Part shown: in pieces, positions 24,610 to 36,532 of the stretch | Position numbering within the stretch: the stretch's first letter is position 1 | How the letters are laid out: every line of letters begins with the position of its first letter | Source of the DNA: Sphagnum magellanicum | Lineage: Eukaryota > Streptophyta > Sphagnopsida > Sphagnales > Sphagnaceae | Direction of reading: 5' to 3' | NCBI GenBank assembly: GCA_021904315.1 | Contig: CM038919.1 | Coordinates: 21,307,666-21,371,665, forward strand | Length of the DNA: 64,000 nucleotides | Notes under the pieces: generated by a model | Told to the model about the DNA's origin: nothing | Database searches by the model: none | Seen by the model: only the letters and a program-made list of their open reading frames with translations | Made by a program: the position numbers and the translations under genes

Positions 24610-25110
24610 ACAAGGGGGTATGTCACACTGTGGCCTTGCCCTTTATATTTTTAAGTACCTTAAGGCAAAAGAAGAATGATGGAAATTCAAATATTTCACC
24701 ATGCAAAAAATATAATCTTCAAAAAAATCCTCTACGAGAAACCAAACTCTATTATAACTAATCTCAAGTTTCAACACAAGCCAAAATATCATCTTTCAAA
24801 AATCCTCATATAAAAATAGACCTACTACTACCTAGGGGCCAAAATCCCTTAGGCTACTACTATACTCTATAATGAATCTAAACACAATATCCTTGCCTTG
24901 GTGGGCAAGGCCGATAAAACAAGAAACCAAACTCTATTATAACTAATCTCAAGTTTCAACACAAGCCAAAATATCATCTTTCAAAAATCCTCATATAAAA
25001 ATAGACCTACTACTACCTAGGGGCCAAAATCCCTTAGGCTACTACTATACTCTATAATGAATCTAAACACAATATCCTTGCCTTGGTGGGCAAGGCCGAT
25101 AAAACATTGA
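24610..25110 (+). mobile_element. MITE-like repeat, copy A, with internal duplication
   Basis: From about 24647 (TTAAGGCAAAAGA) the sequence is matched in reverse orientation by 31500-31830. Shared landmarks are ATATTTCACCATGC, ATAATCTTCA, TCTTTCAAAAATCCTCATAT, AAATAGACCTA and GGGCCAAAATCCCTT. The right part ends in CCTTGCCTTGGTGGGCAAGG, a near-palindrome with 7-base arms. A 185-base segment is duplicated exactly in this copy only. No coding capacity is seen. Class assignment as a MITE is inference from size and hairpin-like end. Confidence 0.55.
24737..25106 (+). repeat. Exact 185-bp tandem duplication
   Basis: 24737-24921 and 24922-25106 are identical base for base by eye, from AGAAACCAAACTCTATTATA to GGCAAGGCCGATAAAACA. 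Perfect identity in sequence that drifts freely implies a very recent duplication, or an assembly artefact. Confidence 0.95.
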
Positions 25111-25243
25111 AAGAACAGGGGTTTTTGGCAGTCCCAATTTTGACTATTTGAAATTTCATAATTTTTAGGACAAACTTTTAAAATTCACATAACTTGCAAC
25201 CCACTTAGCCAACATGTTTGTGGTATAGAGGGGATTAAAAAAA

Positions 25244-25310
25244 TTGGCCACAAAGTAGAGTTTATAAGTTTAATATGTGAAATTCACTTTAGGAAGGTGA
25301 GTTTGATTCT
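25244..25310 (+). repeat. tRNA-derived SINE head
   Basis: An A-box-like TTGGCCACAAAGTAGAG lies at 25244-25260. A B-box-like GAGTTTGATTCTC lies near 25299-25311. The intervening AATTCACTTTAGGAAGGT fits a tRNA-like fold. Confidence 0.55.
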
Positions 25311-26215
25311 CTTCAATACACCTCTTTGGGGGCAACAAAGACCATGGTGGTAGGTAGTACCAGGGTTTTTTTTAATCCAATTTTTGATGTAGCTGAAGTG
25401 GCAATCATCCATAAGATGATTTAGCCAAATTTGGCTACATACTTGATATTAAAGTAAAAAAAAAAAACAGAATCCTTCAATATTCTTGGCTACCTACTGG
25501 AACTTATCATATAAATCTGGCAAATTTCGGCCATTTTTTCCAGGAAACATCCTTTGTATAGGTCAAAATAATATTTTACACGTCAAAATTTGGCAAAATT
25601 TCGCCCCCAAAAAAAAAAACACTTGTAGGTACATTGTGTTGGGAAAAAATATTTGTACCCAATCTTGTTGGTTTTGTCTTTGGTAAGAACCTACTTTTTT
25701 CACCACAACGATGACTAAAATAATATGTTGAAGCCTGTCACCAACATACGGTGTTTCTAATACATTCTTACTCTCTCAAATATAATGTGAATTTTAACGA
25801 GCTTACTCATCATATATATATATATATATACAAACACATAATTTTAAAATTTTTAATTATATTATTTTTTGGGCATTAATGAAGAAGCACTCCATTGCAA
25901 GGAGAAAAGAGAGCTCATCATTCCTTTGATTTGGGATCTGTACACTAATTAGGGTGAGCTGGATGTGTTTGTGTCACTGGAAGTCTTGGAGTGAAAGTCC
26001 TCTTGTGAAATCTCTCCTTCAAAGAACTTGAGTCTTCATAAATGCAGTTCAGAAAAGAAGTGTCTTAAGAATCTATCTTACCACAGAATGTGTAGAATGG
26101 AGAGTTGCCCTATATTTTAACCCTAGGGTTTGATGGTCTCCATGATTTAACCATAGGGTTTGATGGTCTCCATGAGTGTTGGGCAAATAGCATATATCTC
26201 AGTGTTTCTTTTCCC
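25311..26215. other. Non-coding DNA with (TA)n
   Basis: A (TA)n tract lies at about 25813-25830. TTTGATGGTCTCCATGA is duplicated at about 26128 and 26159. No coding region is supported. Confidence 0.4.
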
Positions 26216-26217
26216 AG

Positions 26218-26303
26218 GTATCCGCCGGAGGTCATCACATCCAATATCCGACCAGCTGAAAGAATGGGCACAGCAAGTTCATGAAAAGTACCAGTGGCAT
26301 CAG
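26218..26303 (+). CDS. Orphan exon-like segment, function unknown
   Basis: An 86-base segment is preceded by a pyrimidine-rich acceptor (GTTTCTTTTCCCAG) and followed by a good donor (CAG then GTATGG). In one frame it reads IRRRSSHPISDQLKEWAQQ followed by VHEKYQWHQ, hydrophilic and amphipathic. Base composition is much less AT-rich than the flanks. No partner exon was recognised nearby and I do not recognise the peptide. It may be a captured exon in a transposon or a chance open segment. Confidence 0.25.
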
Positions 26304-26334
26304 GTATGGTGCCCCTGCCACCCCAGAACCCATG

Positions 26335-26385
26335 GTTTCGTATTAGGGTTAAGGTTAGGATTAGGGTTTTAATTAAGGTTAGGTT
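26335..26385 (+). repeat. Short degenerate telomere-like repeat
   Basis: TAGGGTTAAGGTTAGGATTAGGG is followed by more GGTTAGG words. These are variants of the plant telomere unit TTTAGGG on the plus strand. Confidence 0.6.
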
Positions 26386-27100
26386 TCAAAGGAAATTTTC
26401 CATTAAATAATTTCTTTAATTTTACAAATTACTTTCATTGCTAATCAAAGAACCAATTTCACATATTCAACTATTATGATATAGGAGAAAAAAATCTGGA
26501 AACCTTTAAGGTTTTATTTATTTATTTATTTATATTTTTAAAAACCAGTCTGAAACAGGGTGGATATCTTTGGAAAAGGTGGTATCCGCCCAACACTAGT
26601 AGAGGCCAAACATGGGTCTCTACCAATGTTAGGTTGGTAAGTCTCTTGCCCTCATATACCAACAGGTATATACTAGGGTAAATATATACCCTATCTAGTT
26701 GGGGTTTTTTTCTTTTTGGATACTGATTTAATTAGGCTACACAACTAGTAAATATTCACACTTAACCATGTCTTTACCTTACCAAGGTAGTGTATGTTTG
26801 ATGTTAACCCTTATCTAGGGTAAGCTAATTCCGTTCATGTTGGTGGCTAGGATGGATTCTGTTTGGATTATGATGACTAACTATTGAACATATTTTGGAT
26901 TTTGATATTTGTTCATCACATTAATTAGCCCGACTAACATTCTTACCTTATGCTCTTGAACCTCTTAAAATTTAACTATTATTTGTCATTATAAAAATGC
27001 TTTAAATGTATTGTATTCTAAGGGGTGTTGATTGGTTTGATCTTAACATTTTCAATTCTTTTTATTGTATGTTTTATATTTCTTCTTTTAAACACAATGC
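26386..27100. other. AT-rich DNA, nothing recognised
   Basis: No gene seen. TTTATTTATTTATTTAT near 26514-26533 is a small (TTTA)n tract. Confidence 0.4.
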
Positions 27101-27184
27101 TAGATCTAATCGACAAACCATTGGCACCCCCAAAGTCAAGTTGAGTGATAGAGGGCCAACAAGGCTTTCACATGCACACCAATT

Positions 27185-27250
27185 GGTTTGAACTCAAAAC
27201 TTGTTATGAGGTTCCATGCTCCTAAACAAGGGCTATATCACTAACCCATC
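27185..27250 (-). repeat. tRNA-derived SINE head (minus strand)
   Basis: On the minus strand an A-box-like TGGGTTAGTGATATAGCCC (plus 27230-27248) is followed by a B-box-like GAGTTCAAACC (plus 27185-27195). The spacing is that of a tRNA-type polymerase III promoter. Confidence 0.55.
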
Positions 27251-27691
27251 ACCCATGGGGTCATATGTTTCATGTTTGTAATGCCAACCACAAAGTTAAT
27301 TGTCTTTCTCTATTTTGCAATGTGCCATGCTTGTGTATATATTTTGATTTGCCCTATGTTTCCCACTTATACCCACAAGTTAAATATAATGGGAATACCA
27401 AATAATTACCGTTACCCTTTATCTTATGAACCTTGACCCTTACGAGGATTGACAATTTTGCAAAGCCTTTATACCTTTAACTTCACCTAGTTTGAATTTT
27501 TTTGAACTCTACATATTTTCATTTTTTTTTCTTGTGAATTTTTATGTTTACACTTACATGGATGATGTATTAAAGTCAATATATTTACAAAACACTAATA
27601 TGAAATGAGTGAAATTATGTAATAAGACAATAATGCATCATATTAAATATGTATATGTTTATATATTTTGCAATAATAAGTTTTGTCATCA

Positions 27692-27750
27692 TTGGTCAAA
27701 TGATAAAAGCTTTTGGTTGTGATAAAAAAAGTGAGGGTTCAAACTTCATT
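27692..27750 (+). repeat. tRNA-derived SINE head
   Basis: An A-box-like TTGGTCAAATGATAAAAGC lies at 27692-27710 and a B-box-like GAGGGTTCAAACTTC near 27733-27747, among the clearest in the window. Confidence 0.6.
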
Positions 27751-27759
27751 TTGGACATG

Positions 27760-29765
27760 TCATCATTAGGACATTATCATAACAATATATTTGTTTAGCA
27801 AATTATCAGTGGTCAACCTAGGAAAAAAAACTTATTTTTGAATGTTGGAATCACAAGTTTAATGCAAGTATATTTTGGACTCATCCATGGTTCGATAATA
27901 ATAATAATAATAATTACTAAATTTAAAAATTAAATAAATATTGTCATGTCAACTTGTAATTTTAATCATCTCAATCAAATTACCCCAATCATATTTTTGT
28001 CATAATAATTAGCATATTTTGATTATGGACATTTTATCTCCATTGTTTGTTTTGACTATAATTAGTCATAAAATTCAACATAAAAACCATATTATGTAAT
28101 AATGACATATTTAAACATTGGTGTGGAACATTTGACCAGTTTGATGTCAACTAGCAAAAAAATTGCACAACTCACATGAATTTGCAAATTGGTGATATAA
28201 CATTTGTGACATGACATGTGTATGCTACAACTATTGTGCTTATGGAGGCAAATTGTGTAGGTATGTTTTTTACTCGAACCCCTATCCTACATATTTGTTC
28301 TTTTAATATGTTTCGAGTTTGGCATTTGAGTTTGATGTGTTATGTAATTGATCGTTGATGTGGGTGGGTGTTTGTGTGAATGGCAGGGATTTGCTGATTG
28401 CAAGGGAGATTCCTTGCTCATGAGATCATGGACAACTTGGGTGTAGTGTATCACAATACTAGCTACAACCAAATGCAAATGAAAGCAAAACAACCAATAT
28501 TAAGCAAAAATGGGTATTGGTTCATGTTGTGGTACCCCAATTGTGAACTTGCCCAACATTGAACTATTGTAAAAAATAGTTATATGTTTGGAAATAGTTT
28601 TAGGTTATTTGAAAAGTTGCATCGAGATTGTGGAGATTTGCATTGATTAAGAGTTTGATGATCCATAATCTTAATAGGCTTCGAGGTAAATTGTGTATTT
28701 AATGAAAGCTAGTAAAAAAAAAAAGAGTTGGGTTGACAAGGTTTAATTTTTTTTTGGGGTAAAAACATGCCACATAATGGGTTGTTCAAAAAGGTGCAAA
28801 CATGATGCAATGAACCAATGACATTACATTAAATAACGGCCGCATGTCCTTTTGCCCAAAAATAGCATTTTCATATGAATGAATTTTTGAGTGATTTTTT
28901 AAAAAATTGTTATAAAAATGCATATAGTTGTCCCAATATTTGAATTTTTAAAAATAATTTTTGAATAGATATGAATTTTGAAAGTGTGCAATTCCTTGTA
29001 AATTCTATGTTGCAATTTTTTAAATGATAAAAATTTCAAATCATAACCAAAAATTCAAGTTTTACGTTTTTTTCGTATATAACAAACTATAACTTCTTTT
29101 AACACATCATGTACATTGTACCCCACTTGTATGTGGTAAAAGACTCTTTCAAACTTTTAAAATTTTATGTCAATTTTGAATTGTTTTTGAAAATTTCAAG
29201 TTTCAAAATCCAAAATTTTAAAGGTATGAGTGTTTTTTGAAGGTGGGTAATAAGTTTTTATCCTCTTAAGTTTTTTTCATCAAATTTTTTTTATTATATG
29301 AATTCTTTTGATAGTCCTTTGCAAAATTGACTCTTTTTGACACAATAGGTCTTCATGTTTAAATGTTCTAAATCAAAACTTAAACCTACAATTTCATCAA
29401 ATGAATTTTTGGTTTGAATTTTTTAACATTCATATAAATTAACAAACAACAATTTGTCATGGTTTTTAATGGCAAAACATAAATGTTTGTTTATTGTTCG
29501 ACACCTTTTTGGTTCGTTGGATTGTGATTGCACCCAAAATGTCTATTCATGTGTTTATTAGCAATAAACCAAATGAAGTTTTTTTTAGAGAATATAAACG
29601 AATATATATTAAAAACATCAAGAAATGATGTTATTAAGGTTAGGTAATGAATGAATTTTATGCTAAAAACGTTTACCAAAGTCTCATTCTTGATTTATAT
29701 AACCTAAAATAGGGAGTTGTAGAAATAATGAGAGATTAAGAAAGGACTATCTCACTACATAAAAA
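27760..29765. other. AT-rich DNA without recognised gene
   Basis: A (TAA)n tract lies at about 27895-27913. Short frames on either strand lack domains and are probably chance. Confidence 0.4.
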
Positions 29766-29769
29766 CTTT

Positions 29770-30300
29770 CAAGAGTGTTTTAAGGCACAAAATCATGAGG
29801 AATCAAGTCCAATTTTTGCAATAATTAATGTATTTGTGTTGAAGCATTTCACCATCAAAATTTCCAAAATTAAGGCAACAAGTGAAATATGAAACATTGA
29901 AAAAATAATTCAATGAAGCAATGACAATTGTTAAGAAGAAAAGGAAGACATGGAAGAAATTCCATGGCCAATGACTACATGTGTGTTAGAATTTATGGGC
30001 AAGATGATTTGATTTGTAATTAAATTTGAATTGAAAAAGCATCCTTGGAAATGAGATAAACCATATTTCTCACAAGTTTTAATGCACATGCAATCATCAA
30101 TTGTGTAGTTTTTTCCATGCTTTCTTCCTTTTTATCAAGAATTGTTATAATTTCATAAAATATTTCTTTATGTTCATATTTTACTTCTTGCTTCAATTTA
30201 AACAATGATTTGATGGTGAAATGTTTTATCACTAATGCATTGATTTTATTAAACACTATAAATGTCTTTTGATGGCTTGGCCCTAAAACACCCTTGCATC
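29770..30300. repeat. Imperfect inverted duplication (~190-bp arms)
   Basis: The plus strand at 29770-29960 and the minus strand at 30300-30110 share ordered landmarks: GTGTTTTA(A/G)GG, CATTTCACCATCAAA, AAATATGAA, ACAATT and AAGGAAGA followed by CATGG. The spacer is about 150 bases. The arms are well diverged but indel-tolerant alignment is obvious by eye. The minus-strand frame at 30020-30256 (rich in K, E, I) lies in one arm and may be a relic of coding sequence duplicated head to head. Confidence 0.65.
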
Positions 30301-31495
30301 ATTTTTTACAATGCCATAGTCTTCTTTTTATTTAGTTTCAATGTATTTAAAACTCAATGTTATAATACATTAGTTCAAGAATGAAACTTTGGTAAAGTTA
30401 ATAATAGAATTTTTTTTCATTAAAGCCTTAATCACATGTTTTCAAAGTCTTCACCTTTATTTCTCCTAAACATGGGAATAAACATCTTGTTATTATTGCT
30501 TCACCACTATTGTTTCACCAACAACTAATTTTTTTTCAATAGGTCTTTGAACAAATGAACTTGACTATGAACAATAAACAATGGTGAAGGCATTGGTAAT
30601 TCATCTTTTAAAAACTAAGCAATCCAAAGAATCAAAGGCTTTGCCTTGTGTTAGAATTGCTCTCTTGCAAAGGTCAACCAAACCCAACATTTATCAACAT
30701 CCTCATTCCTTCAAAATCTATGTAAATTCTACCCATAATTATCCTCTAATCTAAAGGTTTCATTAAATTCTTATAAATATAAAACTCAAGTCCTAATCAT
30801 GGAATCAAAAATGAGACCAAAATGGTTGAAGTTGATTGAATCTAAGTAGTTTATTACATAACCACAAAGATTTATGCTTTAAGAGATTACCATGGAAACC
30901 ATCAAATTAAGACAAAATAATGCAAAACTTTAACATCCATTTCATTCATCATCACACATACATATCAAAACACCACCACATGTGGTTTAGAGATGGTGGT
31001 GAAGCTTTGTTGCAAACAATATTAACTAAAACCATTCATTCATACCTCCACAACCGTGATACTAACATTCAAATCAGAAGTGTTCAATTTATGAATGCCA
31101 AAACGACCTCAAGTCTCCTTCTTAAATCCAAGAAAAAAGAAAGGTCTCCAAGCACCTTCCTACTTCCTAGAGTAAGGAAGCTCCACCCATAACATCTTAA
31201 TTTAGGTTATATTAAGGGTGGTCCTATTCCATAATTACACCCTATACATAAAAAATCAACAAAACCATGAAATATCGATCGTAATTTATGTTTTGTCAAT
31301 CAATCCATCCCCAATGAATCATCCCACACATATTAAAAGCAGGTCAAATTAAGTCCATGCAGCTTTTAAGAAAGTCTTCTTACTTTTGGCTAACCATAAT
31401 AACATAGTAAAAAGTCTTGGTGTCTTCTTTGACAAATATTGAGGTCTTCTTTGACAAATTATAAAACCATAATTTATGCATTATTATTCACCCCA
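30301..31495. other. AT-rich DNA, no confident gene
   Basis: An open frame of 90 codons at 30920-31192 has no recognisable domain and His/Lys-rich low-complexity composition. It is not called. Confidence 0.4.
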
Positions 31496-31499
31496 ATTT

Positions 31500-31830
31500 G
31501 AAAGCTATATGTTTTTTGGCCTTGCTTACCAAGGCAAGGATATTGTGTTTAGATTCCTTATAGAGTATAGTAGCGTAAAGGGATTTTGGCCCCTATGTAA
31601 TAGGTCTATTTTTATATGAGGATTTTTGAAAGATGATATTTTGGCTTGTGTACTTGAAACTTGAAATAAGTTATATGAGTTATAATATCTTGAAGGATTT
31701 TGGTTTCTTTGAGAGGATTTCTTGAAGATTATATTTTGGCATGGTGAAATATTTGAGTTTTCAAAATTCATCTTTTGCCTTAAGATATTTTAAAATGTAA
31801 ATGGCACACACCCCTTGTTTAGCATTGCAT
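31500..31830 (-). mobile_element. MITE-like repeat, copy B (inverted)
   Basis: Reverse-orientation relative of 24610-25110, starting with a near-palindromic TTGCTTACCAAGGCAAGG and running through GGATTTTTGAAAGATGATATTTT to AAAATTCATCTTTTGCCTTAA. It has no 185-base duplication. Together with copy A it makes an inverted pair about 6.6 kb apart. Confidence 0.55.
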
Positions 31831-33900
31831 GCACTTGGTTGCATGTTTTACCAAGGTTCATGAGGAATTAAATAAATAATGATAATTCATCCAAGTCTGA
31901 ACTGATCTCATTTGAACACACTATTTGGTTTTGAAATGTGTTTTCATCATCCTAGAACTCTGAAAATCACAAGCATACAAAGTAATCCTACTAAAAACGA
32001 TACAAAATTCATACTTGTCATGATCTAGTAACCACATGGTGAAGAAGATGCTCTTATTTATAGCTGGGCAGGCCATAATCTTCTCTCTTTAAAACTAAGA
32101 TTTGTACCAGAAGGTGCTTGGCAAGATATCGAGGAGATGAAGTACAACAGAGAAAAAAAAGAGAAAAAAAGAGCAAGCATCAAAAGACTGAAAGGAAAAA
32201 CACTAGAATGCTCTGAATTCTTGGGTGATGGGAGCTGACAGATGGAGCAAAGAGTCAAGGGAGGCACAGAACTGATCCCCCCCTCCCCCCAAAAATCCAG
32301 GAACAATTGAGGCATGAACAAGAGAAAGCTGATAGAACTGATACCATGCCCACATCTTGATTTTCACTTTATGTATGCCCTGGGTTCCAATTACAAACAG
32401 CTTGTGTCGGGTAAGGTCTGAGGTCAAGGGCATTACCAGAGGAATGTCGCCTTGTGCCACCCTTTCTTCTGGTAATGCCCTGGACCTCAACCCTCACCCC
32501 ACGTAAAGCCCTATCAAAATTTGTGAAAAAAATGGAATTTAGCTCTGGAAAATGGAAGTTTCTGCTGGAGAAATGGGAGATCCCGCTAGAAAACTGGAGA
32601 TACCTCTGTAGTATATAATGCATGTGATTCTCAGAAGTCAAGTTTCGGTGCAGAACATGCCGTAGGAATACTCTAAAAAAGCTTTAGTGCTGAAAGAAAA
32701 GTGGTAGATATAGAAGAAAAGCCGAAGGCCTGATCTTCAAACTTCAAATCCCTGAGCTTCTAGTATTCCAATAATCTCAAAGTAGAGATTAGCTCACTGT
32801 CCAATAGACACAACACTCCGTGGCTCTCTCTCCTTCTTCCTCCTCCCTGACACCAATCAAGAAAACAAATCCTGACAGAAGTCTCTTGACAGGGAGTTGT
32901 AAACTTGCAAAGCATGACATGCAATTTAGTTGATTTTCAATCACACAACTCTTCCCAAGCGGATCAAATCAGACTGTCCAAATATGAAAACATTGACTTA
33001 TTTTGCTTGTTAAAAGATCATAGAGTAGTTTGTGGGAATGTAATGGAAAACGTCCAGCAGCTCGTTGTGTAATGGCTCTGCCTTCTGTTTTTTGATAAGT
33101 TCAGATTACGGCTTCCATTGTCTCTTGTGAGACATCTGATTCTGAGACATCTGATCAAATTATTGCTTCCCTGCAGGATCTAGAATTTCTCTAGTTGTCA
33201 TTTACACAGTGACTGAATGAAGTTTGTGTCAACATTTTACCCCAAAATTCTGCACGGATGCATAGCCTCTTGCCTACGGGAATTTTGTCTCCACTTGTTG
33301 TCACCCATAGTTGTCATTCCTACATTGGTTCAAGATGAGCCAGAATTCTATCCTCAAATCTCTGCCCTCTAGGCAGAGCCAACAAACAGGTGGGAAACAC
33401 GTTTTTAGGCTTCTACTTGTACATGTAGAACAATACTTTTTTTAAGCGCTCAATTTTGGGATTTGGTGCCTTACTTCTTAAGACTAATTTTAGGCTCACC
33501 AACTTTAGGCTCACCGTCATGCTATCTTCACAAATACCAACAACAACAATGACAACAATAGGAGACTACTTTCTTTGCCTTCTCATTATGTCACAAGATT
33601 TGATTTCCAACTGCCAAAAAAACTCTGATCTCTGTTTGTTGATCCATAATGAATTCTTGGTTCTAATGAAAAGCCTCTACTACTTCTATTGGCTCTCAGT
33701 CCCCCCATACAATTCGGCGCCTGAACTAAGCATGGGTGGGTGTTTGTCTGAAGAGTTTCTTTCTATGTTCTAGAATGTAGATTAGTACATAGATTCTGTC
33801 TGGGCAGGCCACCCACCACCTCCGAGTTGTAAAAGATAACAAAAATGTTCCTCTTCCATTCCTTTTGTTTTCTTCCCATGAATAGAAATTTGTACCTACT
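31831..33900. other. Less AT-rich intergenic DNA, no confident gene
   Basis: Base composition becomes visibly richer in G and C from about 32.0 kb, marking entry to the gene island. Several frames of 80-105 codons exist, but none has a recognisable domain or a consistent exon structure. This may include promoter, UTR or decayed retroelement sequence. Confidence 0.35.
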
Positions 33901-33904
33901 TTAA

Positions 33905-34140
33905 AGATCACAAATTGCATGAGGGGGAGGGTTCTTAGTTCTTACACCTACTCCTTTGAAGGTCAGGACTGTGAGAATTGGCACTGAAAACCCAGCCCAT
34001 ATTGGGCCTGCCTAATGTTTAGGGTTTAAGAGCAGGAGGGACCTTATTACACCTCTAAATAAGCATATGATCCCTCCCACTCTTCAGGAGTAGGCATAAT
34101 ATTCAGTGTTGGTCTGGTACGGAGGACCTCTACCTAGTAT
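33905..34140. repeat. Repeat fragments with internal inverted similarity
   Basis: GAGGGGGAGGGTTCTTA and CACCTACTCCTTTGAAG at 33921-33963 are echoed in reverse by CCCTCCCACTCTTCAGGAG and TAGGCATA at 34073-34098. The same words occur once near 23390-23435. This is probably a small transposon with poorly preserved inverted ends. Confidence 0.4.
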
Positions 34141-34175
34141 CATCACTGATATAAAGAATAGGAGAAGGTTCTGTA

Positions 34176-34256
34176 ACTAGGACCTTCCGGAATGGAGGTC
34201 TCATCCTGAGGCTCGTAGGCCGAGGGGAGGGGTTCGAAAATCGCAAAGGTCCTAGT
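34176..34256 (+). repeat. tRNA-like fragment with 11-bp acceptor-like stem
   Basis: ACTAGGACCTT at 34176-34186 pairs perfectly with AAGGTCCTAGT at 34246-34256. Between them is a T-loop-like GGGTTCGAAAATC. The spacing resembles a tRNA acceptor stem enclosing about 75 bases, but the D and T stems do not pair convincingly. It is likely a SINE head or tRNA relic, not a functional tRNA. Confidence 0.35.
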
Positions 34257-34557
34257 CACAAAAACCTTCACCTACAGAAATTCTTGCTAGGATTTTCTTT
34301 TCATCACTTTCTAACTTTTCGCCTTCTTTTCACTTTATGTCCTTACCCTCAAAAGTAGTCACAAAACTCCGGATCTCTCTCTCTTCATGAGGACAACAAT
34401 GACACAAAGAATTAAGAACCCTAAAAGATGAAAATGAGAACTGTACCTTACGAAATCTGGAAGGCACAGTTCACAGGCTGTACGACTGTACATTCCACAT
34501 TTCAGAAGGTACAGTGGGAAATTCGGGCAAGGGAGAGTCCCCAAAAAAACACTAAGG

Positions 34558-34720
34558 AAAAACTAAGGGGGACTTCACCACTGGTAACAAGGACCCTACC
34601 AATCTAGTATGAGCTGAGGCAATACCAGCCTTATGAAAAAACTAGGGGGACTTTATGACTGATAACAAGGACCCTACCAACCGAGTATGAGCCGAGGGAA
34701 TACGAGCCTTATACTAGTGG
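34558..34720 (+). repeat. ~80-bp tandem duplication, then TACCAG-rich tract
   Basis: AACTAAGGGGGACTTCA... and AACTAGGGGGACTTTAT... are two copies spaced about 79 bases apart, both containing AACAAGGACCCTACCAA and AGTATGAGC. From 34720 to about 34990 many GATACC/TACCAG/GGTATGA words recur in both orientations. Confidence 0.65.
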
Positions 34721-34999
34721 TATCAGTCTGGCAGGTACTCAAGGTGATACCCGCCTTCTACCAGTTTTATTTCCGTCTCAATACCAGTTCCATACCAGTC
34801 ATGTTACCAGCCAAAAAACAGTCTTGGACTTGCTACCAAGACAAGAAAGATTGGTATGAAAGTGTTTTTAAAGTACCCAATACAAGTACCAGCCTGGTAT
34901 GAAAGAGGGAAAAAACCCCTGATACCAGGACCAGCTAGAGTGTTCAAAAGTTGATACCGGACCAACACTGGTGATATCCGTCCTGTTTTCTAGAGAGAG

Positions 35000-36530
35000 A
35001 TTAGTCATGGCTATGAGTTGCCCTCCAACTACACTAAGAAATTTCTGTGAGTGATTTACATCTTTAGGAAAGTACTACCCAATCAATAATTTGTTTGGTG
35101 GCAGGTGTTTGCAATTTAGGAAAAAAATAAATTGAGTTAGAAACTTGGAAAGAAATAAAATCTCAGTGTAAAATGTGTTTTTCCAACAAAAAAATTGCCA
35201 CTTTCACAAAATTCAAAAACTAAATAAAAGGAGAAAAGATTAATACTTCCTTAGCCACATTTACAACTGTCAACCTTTGTGATATGGAAATCCTGCAAAC
35301 TGCAAATTTTACACACACACACACACATATATATATAATTTATGGACTTGGACTCTACACTATTGTGCACTACCAAAGACAATCAATTGATGAAAAATAT
35401 GAATTCTTTGTTTAAAAATTAAGTTTCATTTGGATGAAAATATTGAATGGCATTGCATGCAACTTGAATTCAATTCAATTGAAGAAAAATGGAATGCAAA
35501 TTAGTGAAGAAAGTATAGACAATTTGATTTGACCATGGTGTTGAAAATAAAACTTTAAAAAAACAAGATCCAAAAAAAACACTTTTCCAATCCTCTTTTC
35601 TTGAGAATCAATTAAATAGATTTTAGTTTGGAATTGTCATTCACAAGGACGATTTATGAAACCTAAAGCCATTCTACCTAAACTACTCCAATGAATCATT
35701 GTCACAGCATATGGACAAGGTAACTGCAAAAGGCCATTGGTTACTGCACATAAAAACCTTAGGAGTTTTTAATAGTGTAAATGAAAGGCGCCATACCTGA
35801 GGTAATTAGGCAGAGTATTTAGAGCTCTGCAATCAAGCAAAAAATGCAGATTTGTGAGGAAATCCCACAATCCCAATTATGTGGGCAAAATTTAGAGAAA
35901 GGGTGGCAGAGACAGAGAGGATTGGAAAACTCACTTGAACAAGTACATGGCTCAAACTGGTAGCAATCTTTCAAAAAAAGACAAATTTTGCTAGATTTAT
36001 GAAAGCATTTTTTGATGTAAAGTTGTTTAATTTAATTTGGGTCAATTCTTTAATTATCATCACAAGAATAAGGCAACCATTTGGAAATTATTGGGCTAAA
36101 TTGGTGATATGGTTGATGATTTTAGACACCCTCATAAACCAAATGGATGGCCCAATTGCGTTTCTCTTTGATGGAGATAGCAGAGTGCTTCTGCCTGAAG
36201 TGATGTCAGAGTCTTCTGCCATAGGCTTGGCCTTGATTTGATGTGAATCTCAAAGTGTGCACAATCTGTAATTTAAAATGCATTTTACTCTTATGATTTG
36301 CAAGTTGAAATGAAACAGTCTCATTTCTTCTCTCCAAAACATCTCTAGAATCCTTGCCTCCAAACCAAGCATAAAAATATTGCTTGCTGAATTTTTTTCC
36401 TTTGATATGTTTTGAGTGTGCTTATTCCCCTGAATGAAGAAGAAAAAATGTGAAAACAGAATGACATGCTGTGCTGATAGTCGAGGAGTGATGCAGAAAC
36501 ATCATTCAGGGAAAATCTCATGCAAATTGT
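35000..36530. other. Intergenic DNA; dispersed repeat at 35340-35465
   Basis: A (CA)n(TA)n microsatellite lies at about 35311-35337. The stretch 35340-35465 (GTGCACTACCAA, CAATTGATGAAA, AAGTTTCATTTGGATG, AAAATATTGAATGGCATT) is matched in the same orientation at 47185-47305. After the amidase exon's donor at 36532, an open minus-strand segment at about 36430-36240 follows an acceptor (CTTCTTCATTCAG) in compatible phase, but it does not resemble an amidase C-terminus. Confidence 0.4.
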
Positions 36531-36532
36531 AC

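Noticed and set aside
34176-34256. A functional tRNA gene
   Set aside because: The acceptor stem pairs but the D and T stems do not, and no clear anticodon loop can be placed.
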